Source: Phytoamicus setariae
Lineage (GTDB): Bacteria; Pseudomonadota; Alphaproteobacteria; Rhizobiales; Rhizobiaceae
Direction of reading: 5' to 3'
NCBI RefSeq assembly: GCF_016722925.1
Contig: NZ_JAEQNC010000024.1
Location: 1-41,404, forward strand
DNA length: 41,404 bases
The notes under the pieces were generated by a model that was not told the origin of the DNA, did not search any database, and worked only from the letters and a program-made list of their open reading frames with translations. Both the position numbers and the translations under genes were made by a program. Below, piece after piece: positions 28,383 to 36,978 of this stretch (within the stretch, counting starts at the first letter, position 1; every line of letters starts with the position of its first letter).

Positions 28383-29900
28383 ATGGCCTTCATCCCCAAT
28401 GGAAAACACCTCGTCGCGGGCGAGTGGCTCGAAGGGGCAGGAACATTCGCTTCCGCCCCAGCGCACGGTCCTGTGCATCAATTCGCTGTCGGAACCGTGA
28501 ATCTGGTGGCGCGCGCCTGTGAAGCCGCCGAGGACGCCTCCTGGAGCTATGGCAATACGTCCCGCGCGGAGCGCGCCGCATTCCTGCGTGCCATCGCCGA
28601 TGAGATCGAATCCCGGGCAGAGGCGATTACTGAAATCGGCAGTCAGGAAACCGGCCTGCCGGAGGCGCGGCTTCAGGGCGAGCGAGGCCGCACGACCGGC
28701 CAGCTGCGGCTCTTTGCCGACCATATAGAGAAGGGTGAACACCTCGATCGCCGTTTTGACGCCGCGCTGCCAGATCGCCAGCCGGCTGCCCGGCCGGAGA
28801 TCCGGCTCATTCAGCGGCCGATTGGCCCCGTGGCAGTCTTCGGCGCCTCGAATTTCCCACTCGCGTTCTCGACGGCGGGTGGCGACACTGCGGCGGCACT
28901 GGCTGCCGGCTGCCCGGTGGTGGTGAAAGGGCATTCTGCTCATCCCGGCACCGGCGAGATCGTGGCGCAGGCCATTGAGGCCGCCATCCGCAAGACCGGC
29001 GTTCATCCGGGAGTCTTCTCGCTGATCCAGGGTGGCAATCGCGAGGTCGGCCATGCACTGGTGCAGCATCCACGCATCAAAGCAGTTGGCTTTACCGGAT
29101 CGCTTGCCGGAGGCCGTGCACTCTTCGATCTTTGTGCCGCTCGGCCGGAGCCGATCCCGTTCTTCGGTGAACTTGGCTCGGTCAATCCGATGTTCCTGTT
29201 GCCTGAGGCCCTTGAGGCGCGCTCCGTGGCGCTGGGGCAGGGATGGGCCGGTTCGCTCGTCATGGGCGCGGGGCAGTTCTGCACCAATCCCGGCATCGCC
29301 GTCGTGGTAGAAGGCGAAGCCGCCGACCGCTTTACCGCAGCCACGGTCGAGGCCCTGGGCAAGGTGGCGCCGCAGACAATGCTGACGGATGGCATTGCCA
29401 AGGCCTATCAGGCTGGGCAGGCGCGCTTTGCCACCCGCAACACACTCAAGCCGCTGCTGGTCACTGAATCCTCTGGTCGGGCTGCCAGCCCGAACCTGTT
29501 CGAAACGACAGGTGCACAGTTCCTTTCCGACCATGCGCTGGGCGAAGAAGTCTTCGGGCCGCTCGGACTCGTGGTCCGGGTGGGTTCGCTTGACGAAATG
29601 GAGCAACTCGCGCGCGGGTTCGAGGGTCAGCTGACCGCGACTATCCATATGGACGCGGCCGATCTGGAAGCCGCACGCCGCTTGCGTCCGGTGCTGGAAC
29701 GCAAGGCGGGCCGGGTGCTTGTTAACGGCTTCCCAACCGGCGTTGAGGTGGTGGATTCAATGGTGCATGGCGGGCCGTACCCGGCCTCGACCAATTTCGG
29801 CGCAACGAGCGTCGGCACGATGTCGATTCGACGTTTCCTTCGTCCCGTGGCATATCAGAACATGCCGGAAGGTCTTCTGCCTGAGGATTTCCTCGGCTGA
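28383..29900 (+). CDS. hypH: 2-oxoglutarate-semialdehyde dehydrogenase
   Basis: This encodes 505 residues from ATG 28383 (AAGGA upstream); the in-frame codons before it cover the promoter. It is an aldehyde dehydrogenase of the ketoglutaric-semialdehyde (KGSADH) type: FGASNFPLAFSTAGGDTAAALAAGCPVVVK in the N-terminal domain, general base Glu263 in FFGELGSVNP, and catalytic Cys300 in GQFCTNPG. The C-terminal HGGPYPASTNFGATSVG is typical of this subgroup. It oxidises 2-oxoglutarate semialdehyde to 2-oxoglutarate with NAD(P)+, the last step of 4-hydroxyproline degradation (the same step ends pentose and glucarate pathways). Context favours hydroxyproline. Confidence 0.92.
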   Translation: MAFIPNGKHLVAGEWLEGAGTFASAPAHGPVHQFAVGTVNLVARACEAAEDASWSYGNTSRAERAAFLRAIADEIESRAEAITEIGSQETGLPEARLQGERGRTTGQLRLFADHIEKGEHLDRRFDAALPDRQPAARPEIRLIQRPIGPVAVFGASNFPLAFSTAGGDTAAALAAGCPVVVKGHSAHPGTGEIVAQAIEAAIRKTGVHPGVFSLIQGGNREVGHALVQHPRIKAVGFTGSLAGGRALFDLCAARPEPIPFFGELGSVNPMFLLPEALEARSVALGQGWAGSLVMGAGQFCTNPGIAVVVEGEAADRFTAATVEALGKVAPQTMLTDGIAKAYQAGQARFATRNTLKPLLVTESSGRAASPNLFETTGAQFLSDHALGEEVFGPLGLVVRVGSLDEMEQLARGFEGQLTATIHMDAADLEAARRLRPVLERKAGRVLVNGFPTGVEVVDSMVHGGPYPASTNFGATSVGTMSIRRFLRPVAYQNMPEGLLPEDFLG

Positions 29901-29930
29901 TCTCTCTATCGGCTAATTTGGGGAGGGCTT

Positions 29931-29951
29931 TCCACAGGGTAAGGCCCTCCC
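29931..29951 (+). terminator. hairpin after the semialdehyde dehydrogenase gene
   Basis: GGGAGGGC (29931-29938) pairs with GCCCTCCC (29944-29951). There is no T-run directly after it, though an AT-rich stretch (AATAATTCC, then TTTTTG) starts 10 bases later. It lies 30 bases after the stop codon. Confidence 0.5.
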
Positions 29952-29982
29952 ACGGAGGAATAATTCCTTTTTGTTATATACC

Positions 29983-29992
29983 TTTTGTATAC
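29983..29992. promoter_or_regulatory. TTTTGTATAC site upstream of the ABC transporter operon
   Basis: The ten bases match one arm of the inverted repeat at 28283-28307. TTTGTATTTTT follows closely. The position, about 90 bases before the substrate-binding protein gene, fits an operator or promoter element. Confidence 0.45.
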
Positions 29993-30080
29993 TGTTTGTA
30001 TTTTTCTGTTGATTTGTGCTTTCCAAAGCGGAATAGTGATGCCGTCGTGAAACGAAAGACCAATTTTGGGAGAGAGACAA

Positions 30081-30887
30081 ATGAAAACCTCGGTATTCGT
30101 ATTCGGCCTCGTTGCCGCCACCGCACTGACCAGCACGGCTTACGCCGATAAGCTGGATGATGTCATCTCCTCGGGCACGCTGCGTTGCGCCGTGGTGCTC
30201 GACTTCCCGCCCATGGGCTCGCGTGATGCGAACAACAATCCGGTCGGCTTCGACGTGGATTACTGCAACGATCTGGCCAAGTCACTCGGTGTCACTGCCG
30301 AGATTGTGGAAACCCCGTTCCCCGAGCGTATTCCCGCGCTGATGTCGGGTCGCGTGGATGTGGGCGTCGCGTCGACCTCCGACACGCTTGAGCGCGCCAA
30401 GACCGTCGGCATGACGATTCCGTACTTCGCCTTCGAAATGGCGGTCACTTCCAATGACAAGACGGGTATCAAGACTTTCGAAGACATGAAGGGCAAGGTC
30501 GTGGGCGCCACCGCCGGAACCTTCGAAGCCATCGCGCTGGAAAAGCAGGTCAAGGAATGGGGTGCGGGCGAGTTCCGTCCTTATCAGACGCAGGCTGACG
30601 TGTTCCTGGCGCTGAGCCAGGGGCAGATCGATGCCACCGTCTCCACCTCGACCGTTGCTCAGGCCAATGTGAAGACCGGCAAGTTCCCCGGCGTCTCGGT
30701 CGTCGGCAAGGCGCCGTTTGACATCGACTATGTGGCCCTCTTCACCAACCGCGAAGAATACGGCTTCATCAACTACCTTAACCTGTTCATCAATCAGCAG
30801 GTCCGCACCGGCCGTTATGCTGAACTCTACGAGAAATGGGTTGGCGGCGAGCTGCCGGCTCTGTCGGTGAACGGCGTTTACCGCTAA
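30081..30887 (+). CDS. amino-acid ABC transporter substrate-binding protein
   Basis: This encodes 268 residues from ATG 30081 (GGGAGAG upstream). The signal peptide MKTSVFVFGLVAATALTSTAYAD is cut near residue 22. The mature protein is a type II periplasmic binding protein of the polar amino-acid family (SBP_bac_3): LDDVISSGTLRCAVVLDFPP, NPVGFDVDYCNDLAKSLGV, IPALMSGRVDVGVASTSDTLERAK, and VVGATAGTFEAIALEK. It catches an amino acid, here inferred to be hydroxyproline, and hands it to the permeases encoded next. A perfect hairpin separates it from them, which usually allows a higher level of the binding protein. First gene of the transporter operon. Confidence 0.93.
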   Translation: MKTSVFVFGLVAATALTSTAYADKLDDVISSGTLRCAVVLDFPPMGSRDANNNPVGFDVDYCNDLAKSLGVTAEIVETPFPERIPALMSGRVDVGVASTSDTLERAKTVGMTIPYFAFEMAVTSNDKTGIKTFEDMKGKVVGATAGTFEAIALEKQVKEWGAGEFRPYQTQADVFLALSQGQIDATVSTSTVAQANVKTGKFPGVSVVGKAPFDIDYVALFTNREEYGFINYLNLFINQQVRTGRYAELYEKWVGGELPALSVNGVYR

Positions 30888-30903
30888 TGTAACCGTTTCC
30901 CTG

Positions 30904-30930
30904 ACGGCGCGAGACAACCTCTCGCGCCGT
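30904..30930 (+). terminator. intercistronic hairpin between binding protein and permease genes
   Basis: ACGGCGCGAG (30904-30913) pairs perfectly with CTCGCGCCGT (30921-30930) around seven bases. There is no T-run, so it probably stabilises the upstream mRNA or gives partial termination, raising the level of binding protein over membrane components. Confidence 0.6.
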
Positions 30931-30959
30931 TGGTCCCCCTTCCGATAGGTGAAACGGCA

Positions 30960-31625
30960 ATGTTCAACTACACCTTCCACTGGAACCAGGCACTGAAGGC
31001 GCTGCCGCAGATGCTCGATGGAGCGCTGGTCACGCTGCAGATTGCGCTGCTATCCATGGCCATCGGACTGGCTTGCGCCATGGCCTTGACCTTGTTTCGG
31101 CTGTCAGGCAACCGCATCCTCGGCGGTTTCGCCACAGCCTGGGTCGAGGTCGCGCGAAACACGCCAGCGCTCTTCCAGATCTACATGGCCCATTTCGGCC
31201 TCGGCAATTTCGGCATTCACCTGAGCCCGTTCACCTCGCTGCTGATCGGTATTGCCTTCAACAATGCTGGCTATCTGGCCGAGAACTTCCGCGGCGCACT
31301 CAAGGCCATCCCCGACACCCAGGCCCGGGCCGGCCGTTCGCTCGGCATGACCTCCCTGCAAGCTTTCCGGCTGATCGTCCTTCCGCAGATGTTGCGCGTG
31401 GCCTTCCTGCCGATAATCAATCAGATGGTCTGGGCGATCCTGATGACTTCGCTGGGTGTCACCGTCGGCATGAATACCGACCTCGCCGGTGTTACGCAGG
31501 AGCTGAATGCGCGCTCTTTCCGCACCTTTGAATTCTTCGCTTTGGCCGCTGTGATATACTATCTCATCGCCAAAGCCGTCACGCTGGCAGCGCGGGCACT
31601 CGCCTCGCGTATGTTCCGCTACTGA
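30960..31625 (+). CDS. amino-acid ABC transporter permease, first subunit
   Basis: This encodes 221 residues from ATG 30960 (AGGTG upstream). It is a HisM/GlnP-type permease: N-terminal MLDGALVTLQIALLSMAIGL, VEVARNTPALFQIYMAHFGL, and the EAA loop GYLAENFRGALKAIPDTQARAGRSLG that contacts the ATPase, then FRLIVLPQMLRVAFLPIINQ. Five membrane helices are expected. It pairs with the second permease, 12 bases downstream, to form the channel for the amino acid delivered by the binding protein. Confidence 0.92.
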   Translation: MFNYTFHWNQALKALPQMLDGALVTLQIALLSMAIGLACAMALTLFRLSGNRILGGFATAWVEVARNTPALFQIYMAHFGLGNFGIHLSPFTSLLIGIAFNNAGYLAENFRGALKAIPDTQARAGRSLGMTSLQAFRLIVLPQMLRVAFLPIINQMVWAILMTSLGVTVGMNTDLAGVTQELNARSFRTFEFFALAAVIYYLIAKAVTLAARALASRMFRY

Positions 31626-31637
31626 GAGAGGTGAGAG

Positions 31638-32291
31638 ATGTTCAATACCGCCCTCAGCTGGAGCGATCTTGCTTTCCTTGCGCATGGCGCGGGGATGACG
31701 CTTGCGGTCACTGCCGTTTCTGTGGCCGCCGGCACTGTCCTCGGGATACTCTTCGGCGTCATCCGATTCCAGTTCCCGTCCTACTGGACCCTGCCGCTGA
31801 CTTTCGTGCTCGACGTGTTCCGCTCGGTACCGCTGTTGATCCAGTTGGTGCTCGGCAATGCCCTCCAGTCCATCTTGAAGCTGGGCTGGGCCCCCTTTAC
31901 CACCTCCTGCGTGGTGCTGTCCCTCTACACGGCGGCTTACTGCACCGAGATCGTGCGTGGCGGCATTTCTTCGGTGCCGCCGACCACCCGCCGTGCGGCT
32001 CGCTCGCTCGGCATGACCTGGTGGCAGGACATGCGCTATATCGTAGCGCCTCTGGCCACCCGCGTGTCGCTTCCGACCTGGATCGGATTGACGCTTGGCG
32101 TCATGAAGGATTCCGCGCTCGTGCTCTGGCTCGGCCTGATCGAGCTTCTGCGCGCCTCGCAGATCCTTGTTACCCGACTGCAGGAGCCGCTGTTCATCCT
32201 GTTGATCTGCGGTACCGTCTACTTCCTCATCAGCTTCCCCGTCGCCCGGCTTGGCGGGTATCTCGAAAAACGGTGGTCCCCCAATGATTGA
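31638..32291 (+). CDS. amino-acid ABC transporter permease, second subunit
   Basis: This encodes 217 residues. Same family as the preceding permease: MTLAVTAVSVAAGTVLGILF, VLDVFRSVPLLIQLVLGNAL, the EAA loop YCTEIVRGGISSVPPTTRRAARSLG, then MRYIVAPLATRVSLPTWIGL. Its last eight bases overlap the start of the ATPase gene, so translation of the two is probably coupled. It sits in the inner membrane as a heterodimer partner of the first permease. Confidence 0.92.
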   Translation: MFNTALSWSDLAFLAHGAGMTLAVTAVSVAAGTVLGILFGVIRFQFPSYWTLPLTFVLDVFRSVPLLIQLVLGNALQSILKLGWAPFTTSCVVLSLYTAAYCTEIVRGGISSVPPTTRRAARSLGMTWWQDMRYIVAPLATRVSLPTWIGLTLGVMKDSALVLWLGLIELLRASQILVTRLQEPLFILLICGTVYFLISFPVARLGGYLEKRWSPND

Positions 32292-33006
32292 GATTGAAAA
32301 CGTCCATAAATCCTTCGGTGCATTGCAGGTTCTAAAAGGAATCGACCTCACCGTGAAAAAGGGCGAGGTGGTCACCATTATCGGCGGCTCCGGCTCCGGC
32401 AAATCGACGCTGCTGACTTGTATCAACGGGCTTGAGCCCATTGATTCCGGTCGGATCAAGATCGATGGCACCGAGGTTCATGCGAAAGCCACCGACCTCA
32501 ACAAACTGCGCACCAAAGTTGGCATCGTGTTTCAGCAGTGGAACGCTTTTCCGCACCTGACCGTGGTGGAAAACGTCATGCTTGCGCCGCGCAAGGTGCT
32601 TGGCATGTCGAAGGAAAAGGCCGAGGAGATTGCAGTGAAGCAACTGACCCATGTTGGTCTCAGCGAGAAACTGTCAGTCTATCCGAACCGGATGTCGGGT
32701 GGCCAGCAACAGCGCATGGCGATTGCCCGGGCGCTTGCCATGCAGCCGGAATACATGCTGTTCGACGAGGTGACTTCGGCGCTGGACCCGATGTTGGTCG
32801 GCGAAGTGCTCGACACCCTGCGGATGCTGGCTTCCGAGGGCATGACGATGATCTGCGTGACGCATGAGATGAAGTTCGCGCGTGAAGTGTCTGACCGCGT
32901 GGCGTTCTTCCATCAAGGTGTCATGGCAGAGATTGCTCCGCCGGAGCAACTGTTCGACGCGCCGCAGCACGCCGAGACGAAAAAGTTCCTCTCGGCAACG
33001 CATTGA
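32284..33006 (+). CDS. amino-acid ABC transporter ATP-binding protein
   Basis: This encodes 240 residues from ATG 32284, inside the end of the second permease gene; an ATG 33 bases earlier is less likely. Domains: Walker A GGSGSGKST (about 34-42), Q-loop FQQWNAFPHLTVVENV, signature MSGGQQQRMAIARAL, Walker B YMLFDEVTSALDP, and the switch His in CVTHEMKFAREV. It is a GlnQ/HisP-type ATPase that drives import. Short C-terminus, no regulatory domain. Confidence 0.95.
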   Translation: MIEIENVHKSFGALQVLKGIDLTVKKGEVVTIIGGSGSGKSTLLTCINGLEPIDSGRIKIDGTEVHAKATDLNKLRTKVGIVFQQWNAFPHLTVVENVMLAPRKVLGMSKEKAEEIAVKQLTHVGLSEKLSVYPNRMSGGQQQRMAIARALAMQPEYMLFDEVTSALDPMLVGEVLDTLRMLASEGMTMICVTHEMKFAREVSDRVAFFHQGVMAEIAPPEQLFDAPQHAETKKFLSATH

Positions 33007-33013
33007 GGCCATG

Positions 33014-34264
33014 ATGCAGAACAAGACGCAGCCCGATGTCATCGTCATCGGTGCCGGTGTCGTGGGACTTTCCGCGGCATTGGCCCTACAGGCACGGGGA
33101 CTTTCCGTTACGGTGCTGGACCGAGAAGGTCCGGCCGCTGGTGCATCGGCGGGCAATGCCGGTGCTTTCGCCTTCACCGATATTCAGCCGCTTGCTTCGC
33201 CGGGTATCCTGAGAAAGGCGCCGAAGTGGCTGCTCGACCCGCTCGGGCCGCTGTCGGTGCCGCCCGCCTATGCGCTGCAGATCGCGCCCTGGATGCTCCG
33301 TTTCTGGCGGGCCTGCTCGCCCGGTCGCGTTGCCGCCTCGACGTCGGCGCAAACCGCACTGATGGATCTATCGAAGGCGGAGCTGGAACCCTTCCTGCAA
33401 CGAACTGGAACGGCTTCAATGCTGCGCAAGGAAGGCAACCTTCAGGTCTATGAAGGCGAGGCAGAGTTCAAGGCCTCGCTCGCAGGCTGGAAGGTGCGGG
33501 AGATGCACGGGATCGAGTTCCGTCACCTGGATGCCGCCGGCATGGCTGCAATTCAGCCCGGACTCGCACCGCGCTTCACGCATGGTACCTTTACCCCCGG
33601 CTGGTTCTCCATCGCTGATCCGAAACTCTACACTCTGGCCCTGGCGGAACGATTCCAGGCCACAGGTGGCGAGATCGATCGCGCTGAAGTGACGGCATTG
33701 CGTCCCGTCGAGGGTGGCGTCGACGTCGTGACGGCTGAGGGCAAAGTGCGCCGCGCCGCGCAGGTTGTACTGTCTGCAGGCGCATTTTCGCACCAGATCT
33801 CCCGGACCATCGGCGAGAGCATTCCGCTGGAGACCGAACGGGGTTATAATACGACACTTCCGTCCGATGCTTTCGATCTGCGCACGCAGGTCACCTTCGG
33901 CGGCCACGGCTTCGTCATCACCCGCCTGTCGACCGGAATTCGCGTCGGCGGGGCGGTGGAACTTGGTGGGCTCAAATTGCCGCCGAACTTCCGCCGGTCG
34001 GAGGCCATGCTGCAGAAGGCGCAGGCCTTCCTGCCGGGGCTGAAATCCCAGGGCGGGGTGCAGTGGATGGGCTTCCGCCCCTCGCTGCCCGACAGCCTGC
34101 CGGCCATCGGCCGCGCGCGCGCCACTCCACGGGTGGTTTACGCTTTCGGTCACGGCCATCTCGGCCTGACCCAATCGGCGGGCACGGCCCGGATCGTCGC
34201 CGATCTCTTGACCGGCCAGACCCCCGCCATCGACATCGCTTCTTTCTCGCCTCAAAGATTCTGA
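33014..34264 (+). CDS. hypO: FAD-dependent D-hydroxyproline dehydrogenase (DadA family)
   Basis: This encodes 416 residues from ATG 33014 (GAGG five bases upstream; ATG 33011 is the alternative). The N-terminal dinucleotide-binding motif is VIVIGAGVVGLSAALALQARG with the ribose-binding Asp in VTVLDREGPAAGASAGNAG. The middle and C-terminal parts follow the DAO/DadA family (GWFSIADPKLYTLALAERF, VVLSAGAFSHQI, and MGFRPSLPDSLPAIGRA, then FGHGHLGLTQSAGTARIVADLL). It probably oxidises cis-4-hydroxy-D-proline to 1-pyrroline-4-hydroxy-2-carboxylate and passes electrons to the respiratory chain. The gene lies between the transporter and the epimerase that makes the D-substrate, which supports the assignment. 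Confidence 0.9.
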   Translation: MQNKTQPDVIVIGAGVVGLSAALALQARGLSVTVLDREGPAAGASAGNAGAFAFTDIQPLASPGILRKAPKWLLDPLGPLSVPPAYALQIAPWMLRFWRACSPGRVAASTSAQTALMDLSKAELEPFLQRTGTASMLRKEGNLQVYEGEAEFKASLAGWKVREMHGIEFRHLDAAGMAAIQPGLAPRFTHGTFTPGWFSIADPKLYTLALAERFQATGGEIDRAEVTALRPVEGGVDVVTAEGKVRRAAQVVLSAGAFSHQISRTIGESIPLETERGYNTTLPSDAFDLRTQVTFGGHGFVITRLSTGIRVGGAVELGGLKLPPNFRRSEAMLQKAQAFLPGLKSQGGVQWMGFRPSLPDSLPAIGRARATPRVVYAFGHGHLGLTQSAGTARIVADLLTGQTPAIDIASFSPQRF

Positions 34265-34278
34265 CAAAGGTTTCGACC

Positions 34279-35280
34279 ATGGCCAATCATACCTTCTCCT
34301 GCATCGACGGACACACCTGCGGGAACCCCGTTCGCCTCGTTTCGGGCGGCGGCCCGCTTCTCGAAGGCAACAACATGCTGGAAAAGCGGGCGCATTTCCT
34401 GCGGGAGTTCGACTGGATCCGCACCGGTCTCATGTTCGAACCGCGCGGGCATGACATGATGTCGGGCTCGATCCTCTATCCCCCGACACGGCCCGACTGT
34501 GACGTGGCGGTGCTGTTCATCGAGACATCCGGCTGCTTGCCGATGTGCGGACACGGGACCATCGGCACGATCACGATGGCGATCGAAAACGGACTTATCA
34601 ACCCGCGCGAACCCGGCAAGCTGTCGATCGACGCTCCTGCGGGCAAGGTGGACATCACCTACCGTCAGGAGGGCCGTTTCGTCGAGGAAGTCCGCCTGAC
34701 CAACGTTCCGGGCTTCCTCTATGCGGAAGGGCTGACGGCCGAGGTCGAAGGTCTCGGAGAAATCGTGGTTGACGTTGCCTATGGCGGCAATTTCTACGCC
34801 ATCGTCGAGCCGCAGAAGAATTTCCGCGACATGGCCGACCATACTGCTGGTGAACTGGTGGGTTGGAGCCCGAAGCTTCGCGCCGCACTGAACGCCAAGT
34901 ACGAGTTTGTCCATCCCGAGCATCCGGAAATCCGTGGCCTCAGCCACATCCAGTGGACGGGTAAACCCACGCAAGCAGAGGCGCACGCCCGCAATGCGGT
35001 GTTCTATGGCGAAAAAGCCATCGACCGCTCGCCCTGCGGAACCGGGACGTCTGCACGCATGGCCCAGTTAGCCGCCAAGGGCAAGCTGAAGGTGGGCGAC
35101 GAGTTTGTGCATGAATCAATCATTGGCTCGTTGTTCAAGGGCCGCGTCGAAGCAGCGACGAAGGTCGCCGATCGCGACGCGATCATCCCTTCGATCGCAG
35201 GATGGGCGCGGATGACCGGCTACAACACGATCTTCATTGATGACCGCGATCCCTTCGCGCATGGCTTTGTTGTGAAATGA
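34279..35280 (+). CDS. hypRE: 4-hydroxyproline 2-epimerase (proline racemase superfamily, Cys/Cys)
   Basis: This encodes 333 residues from ATG 34279 (AAAGG eight bases upstream). Proline-racemase fold with both catalytic cysteines: Cys90 in [10 protein letters not shown] and Cys253 in [12 protein letters not shown]. Other marks are the N-terminal [13 protein letters not shown] and the [12 protein letters not shown] segment, as in hydroxyproline 2-epimerases. It interconverts trans-4-hydroxy-L-proline and cis-4-hydroxy-D-proline by two-base proton exchange at C2, the first step of the route. Its stop overlaps the start of the aconitase X gene (ATGA), showing one transcript. Confidence 0.93.
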   Translation: MANHTFSCIDGHTCGNPVRLVSGGGPLLEGNNMLEKRAHFLREFDWIRTGLMFEPRGHDMMSGSILYPPTRPDCDVAVLFIETSGCLPMCGHGTIGTITMAIENGLINPREPGKLSIDAPAGKVDITYRQEGRFVEEVRLTNVPGFLYAEGLTAEVEGLGEIVVDVAYGGNFYAIVEPQKNFRDMADHTAGELVGWSPKLRAALNAKYEFVHPEHPEIRGLSHIQWTGKPTQAEAHARNAVFYGEKAIDRSPCGTGTSARMAQLAAKGKLKVGDEFVHESIIGSLFKGRVEAATKVADRDAIIPSIAGWARMTGYNTIFIDDRDPFAHGFVVK

Positions 35281-36968
35281 GCCACCTAGCGCCCGCTCGC
35301 AGTATCCTTGGCGGCACGGCCAATGGTCCCATCATTGCCGCCCGGGAAGCCCTGAGCTTCTGGGGCGGGGTCGATCCCGCCACCGGATGCGTGATTGACG
35401 TGCACCATCCGCTACATGGGGTCTGTCTTACCGGCGGCATCCTGCTGATGCCGTCGAGCCGCGGATCCTGCACCGGTTCGGGCGTGCTTCTGGATCTCGT
35501 GCTGACGGGGCGTGCGCCGGCGGCGCTGGTGTTTTCCGAAGCCGAAGACGTGCTGACCCTTGGCGCGCTGATTGCGGCTGAAATGTTCGACAAGCCTTTG
35601 CCTGTGCTGCGCCTGGCGCCGGAGGCTTTCGCGGCGCTGTCGCGTGCGACGGCGGCTCGCATCAGCGAGACAGCGATCGAGGCCGAGGGCTTGACGATTC
35701 CTGTCACACCGCCTGCCACCACCGCGCTCCAGCTCACCGAGGCCGACCGCGCCATGCTGGACGGACGCGAGGGCGTCGCAGTGCAGCAGGCCATGCGCAT
35801 CATCTGCGCGATGGCTGCTCAACAGGGCGCGTTGGGACTCGTGGATGTGACACAGGCGCATATCGACGGCTGTATCTATGCGAGCCCCGCGAACCTGACC
35901 TTTGCTGAGAAAATGGCCGAGATGGGAGCACGCGTCCGTGTGCCCGCGACGATGAACGCCATCTCCGTGGACCGCGCCAATTGGCAGGCACAGGGCGTGC
36001 CGGCCTCGTTCGGCAACCCGGCCGCGCGTCTGGCCGACGCCTATGTCCGCATGGGATGCCGCCCGACCTTTACCTGCTCACCCTATCTGCTCGACACTGC
36101 GCCCACGGCGGGCGAATCCATCGCATGGGCGGAATCCAATGCAGTGATTTTCGCCAATACCGTGCTCGGAGCGCGGACGGCCAAGCACCCCGATTTTCTG
36201 GATCTCTGCATCGCGCTGACCGCACGTGCGCCGCTGTCCGGAGTCTATCTCGACAAGCATCGCAAAGCGCGCCGTGTCATTGACGTGGAACTGCCTGAGG
36301 GTGTGGACGATGCCTTCTGGCCGCTGATAGGCTATCTCGCAGGACGTGCGGCGCCCGACTGTATTCCGCTTCTGCGCGGGCTTGCTTCGGCGCAGCCGTC
36401 GCGTGACGACCTCAAGGCGCTCTGTGCGGCCTTCGGCACCACTTCTGCCGCGCCGATGTTGCATATTGAAGGGGTGACCACGGAGGCCGATGGCGCGATC
36501 GGCGAGACTGCCGACCACGCGACCATTTCCCGCTCAGACATGGCCGCGGCATGGACCGTGTTGAACGAAGGGCCCGAGGACGTGGAACTGGTCGCGATCG
36601 GCAGCCCCCACGCTTCGTTGGCCGAGTGTCGCGGATTGGCGAGTGCTTTGGCCGGACGCCGGCGCCATCCGGATGTCGCTGTAATCGTCACTGCCGGGCA
36701 ACAGGTTATTGCCGATGCAAAAGGCGAGGGCACCTTGGCCCTGTTGCAGGAATGCGGCGTCCAAGTGCTGCCAGACCTCTGCTGGTGCTCGATCTCCGAG
36801 CCGGTGTTTCCGACAAAAACCCGCGCCTTGATGACAAATTCGGGCAAATACGCCCACTACGGTCCCGGCCTATCCGGCCGTGCCGTCCGCTTCGGCAACC
36901 TTGCCGACTGCGTCACTGCGGCGTTGACCGGCCGGGTTCCGGTTCGCCTCCCAGACTGGCTTTCGTGA
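35277..36968 (+). CDS. acnX: fused aconitase X, probably cis-3-hydroxy-L-proline dehydratase
   Basis: This encodes 563 residues, with its start overlapping the epimerase stop. The N-terminal 130 residues are the small AcnX swivel domain (DUF126: [34 protein letters not shown]). From about 150 on is the large domain (DUF521: [69 protein letters not shown], and a C-terminal [13 protein letters not shown]). Two-domain fused aconitase X proteins have been shown to dehydrate cis-3-hydroxy-L-proline to 1-pyrroline-2-carboxylate using an iron-sulfur cluster; Cys residues such as those in GCIYAS and PTFTCSPY are candidate ligands. The Ldh-family reductase in the cluster would finish the route to L-proline. 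Confidence 0.9.
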   Translation: MSHLAPARSILGGTANGPIIAAREALSFWGGVDPATGCVIDVHHPLHGVCLTGGILLMPSSRGSCTGSGVLLDLVLTGRAPAALVFSEAEDVLTLGALIAAEMFDKPLPVLRLAPEAFAALSRATAARISETAIEAEGLTIPVTPPATTALQLTEADRAMLDGREGVAVQQAMRIICAMAAQQGALGLVDVTQAHIDGCIYASPANLTFAEKMAEMGARVRVPATMNAISVDRANWQAQGVPASFGNPAARLADAYVRMGCRPTFTCSPYLLDTAPTAGESIAWAESNAVIFANTVLGARTAKHPDFLDLCIALTARAPLSGVYLDKHRKARRVIDVELPEGVDDAFWPLIGYLAGRAAPDCIPLLRGLASAQPSRDDLKALCAAFGTTSAAPMLHIEGVTTEADGAIGETADHATISRSDMAAAWTVLNEGPEDVELVAIGSPHASLAECRGLASALAGRRRHPDVAVIVTAGQQVIADAKGEGTLALLQECGVQVLPDLCWCSISEPVFPTKTRALMTNSGKYAHYGPGLSGRAVRFGNLADCVTAALTGRVPVRLPDWLS

Positions 36969-36978
36969 GGAACTTTCT

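Noticed and set aside
28251-29648. 465-codon frame opposite the aldehyde dehydrogenase
   Set aside because: Entirely antisense to a gene with intact catalytic motifs; no start signal or domain.
31104-32471. 455-codon minus-strand frame across both permeases
   Set aside because: His/Arg/Glu-rich shadow of membrane protein genes; covers several genes with clear families on the + strand.
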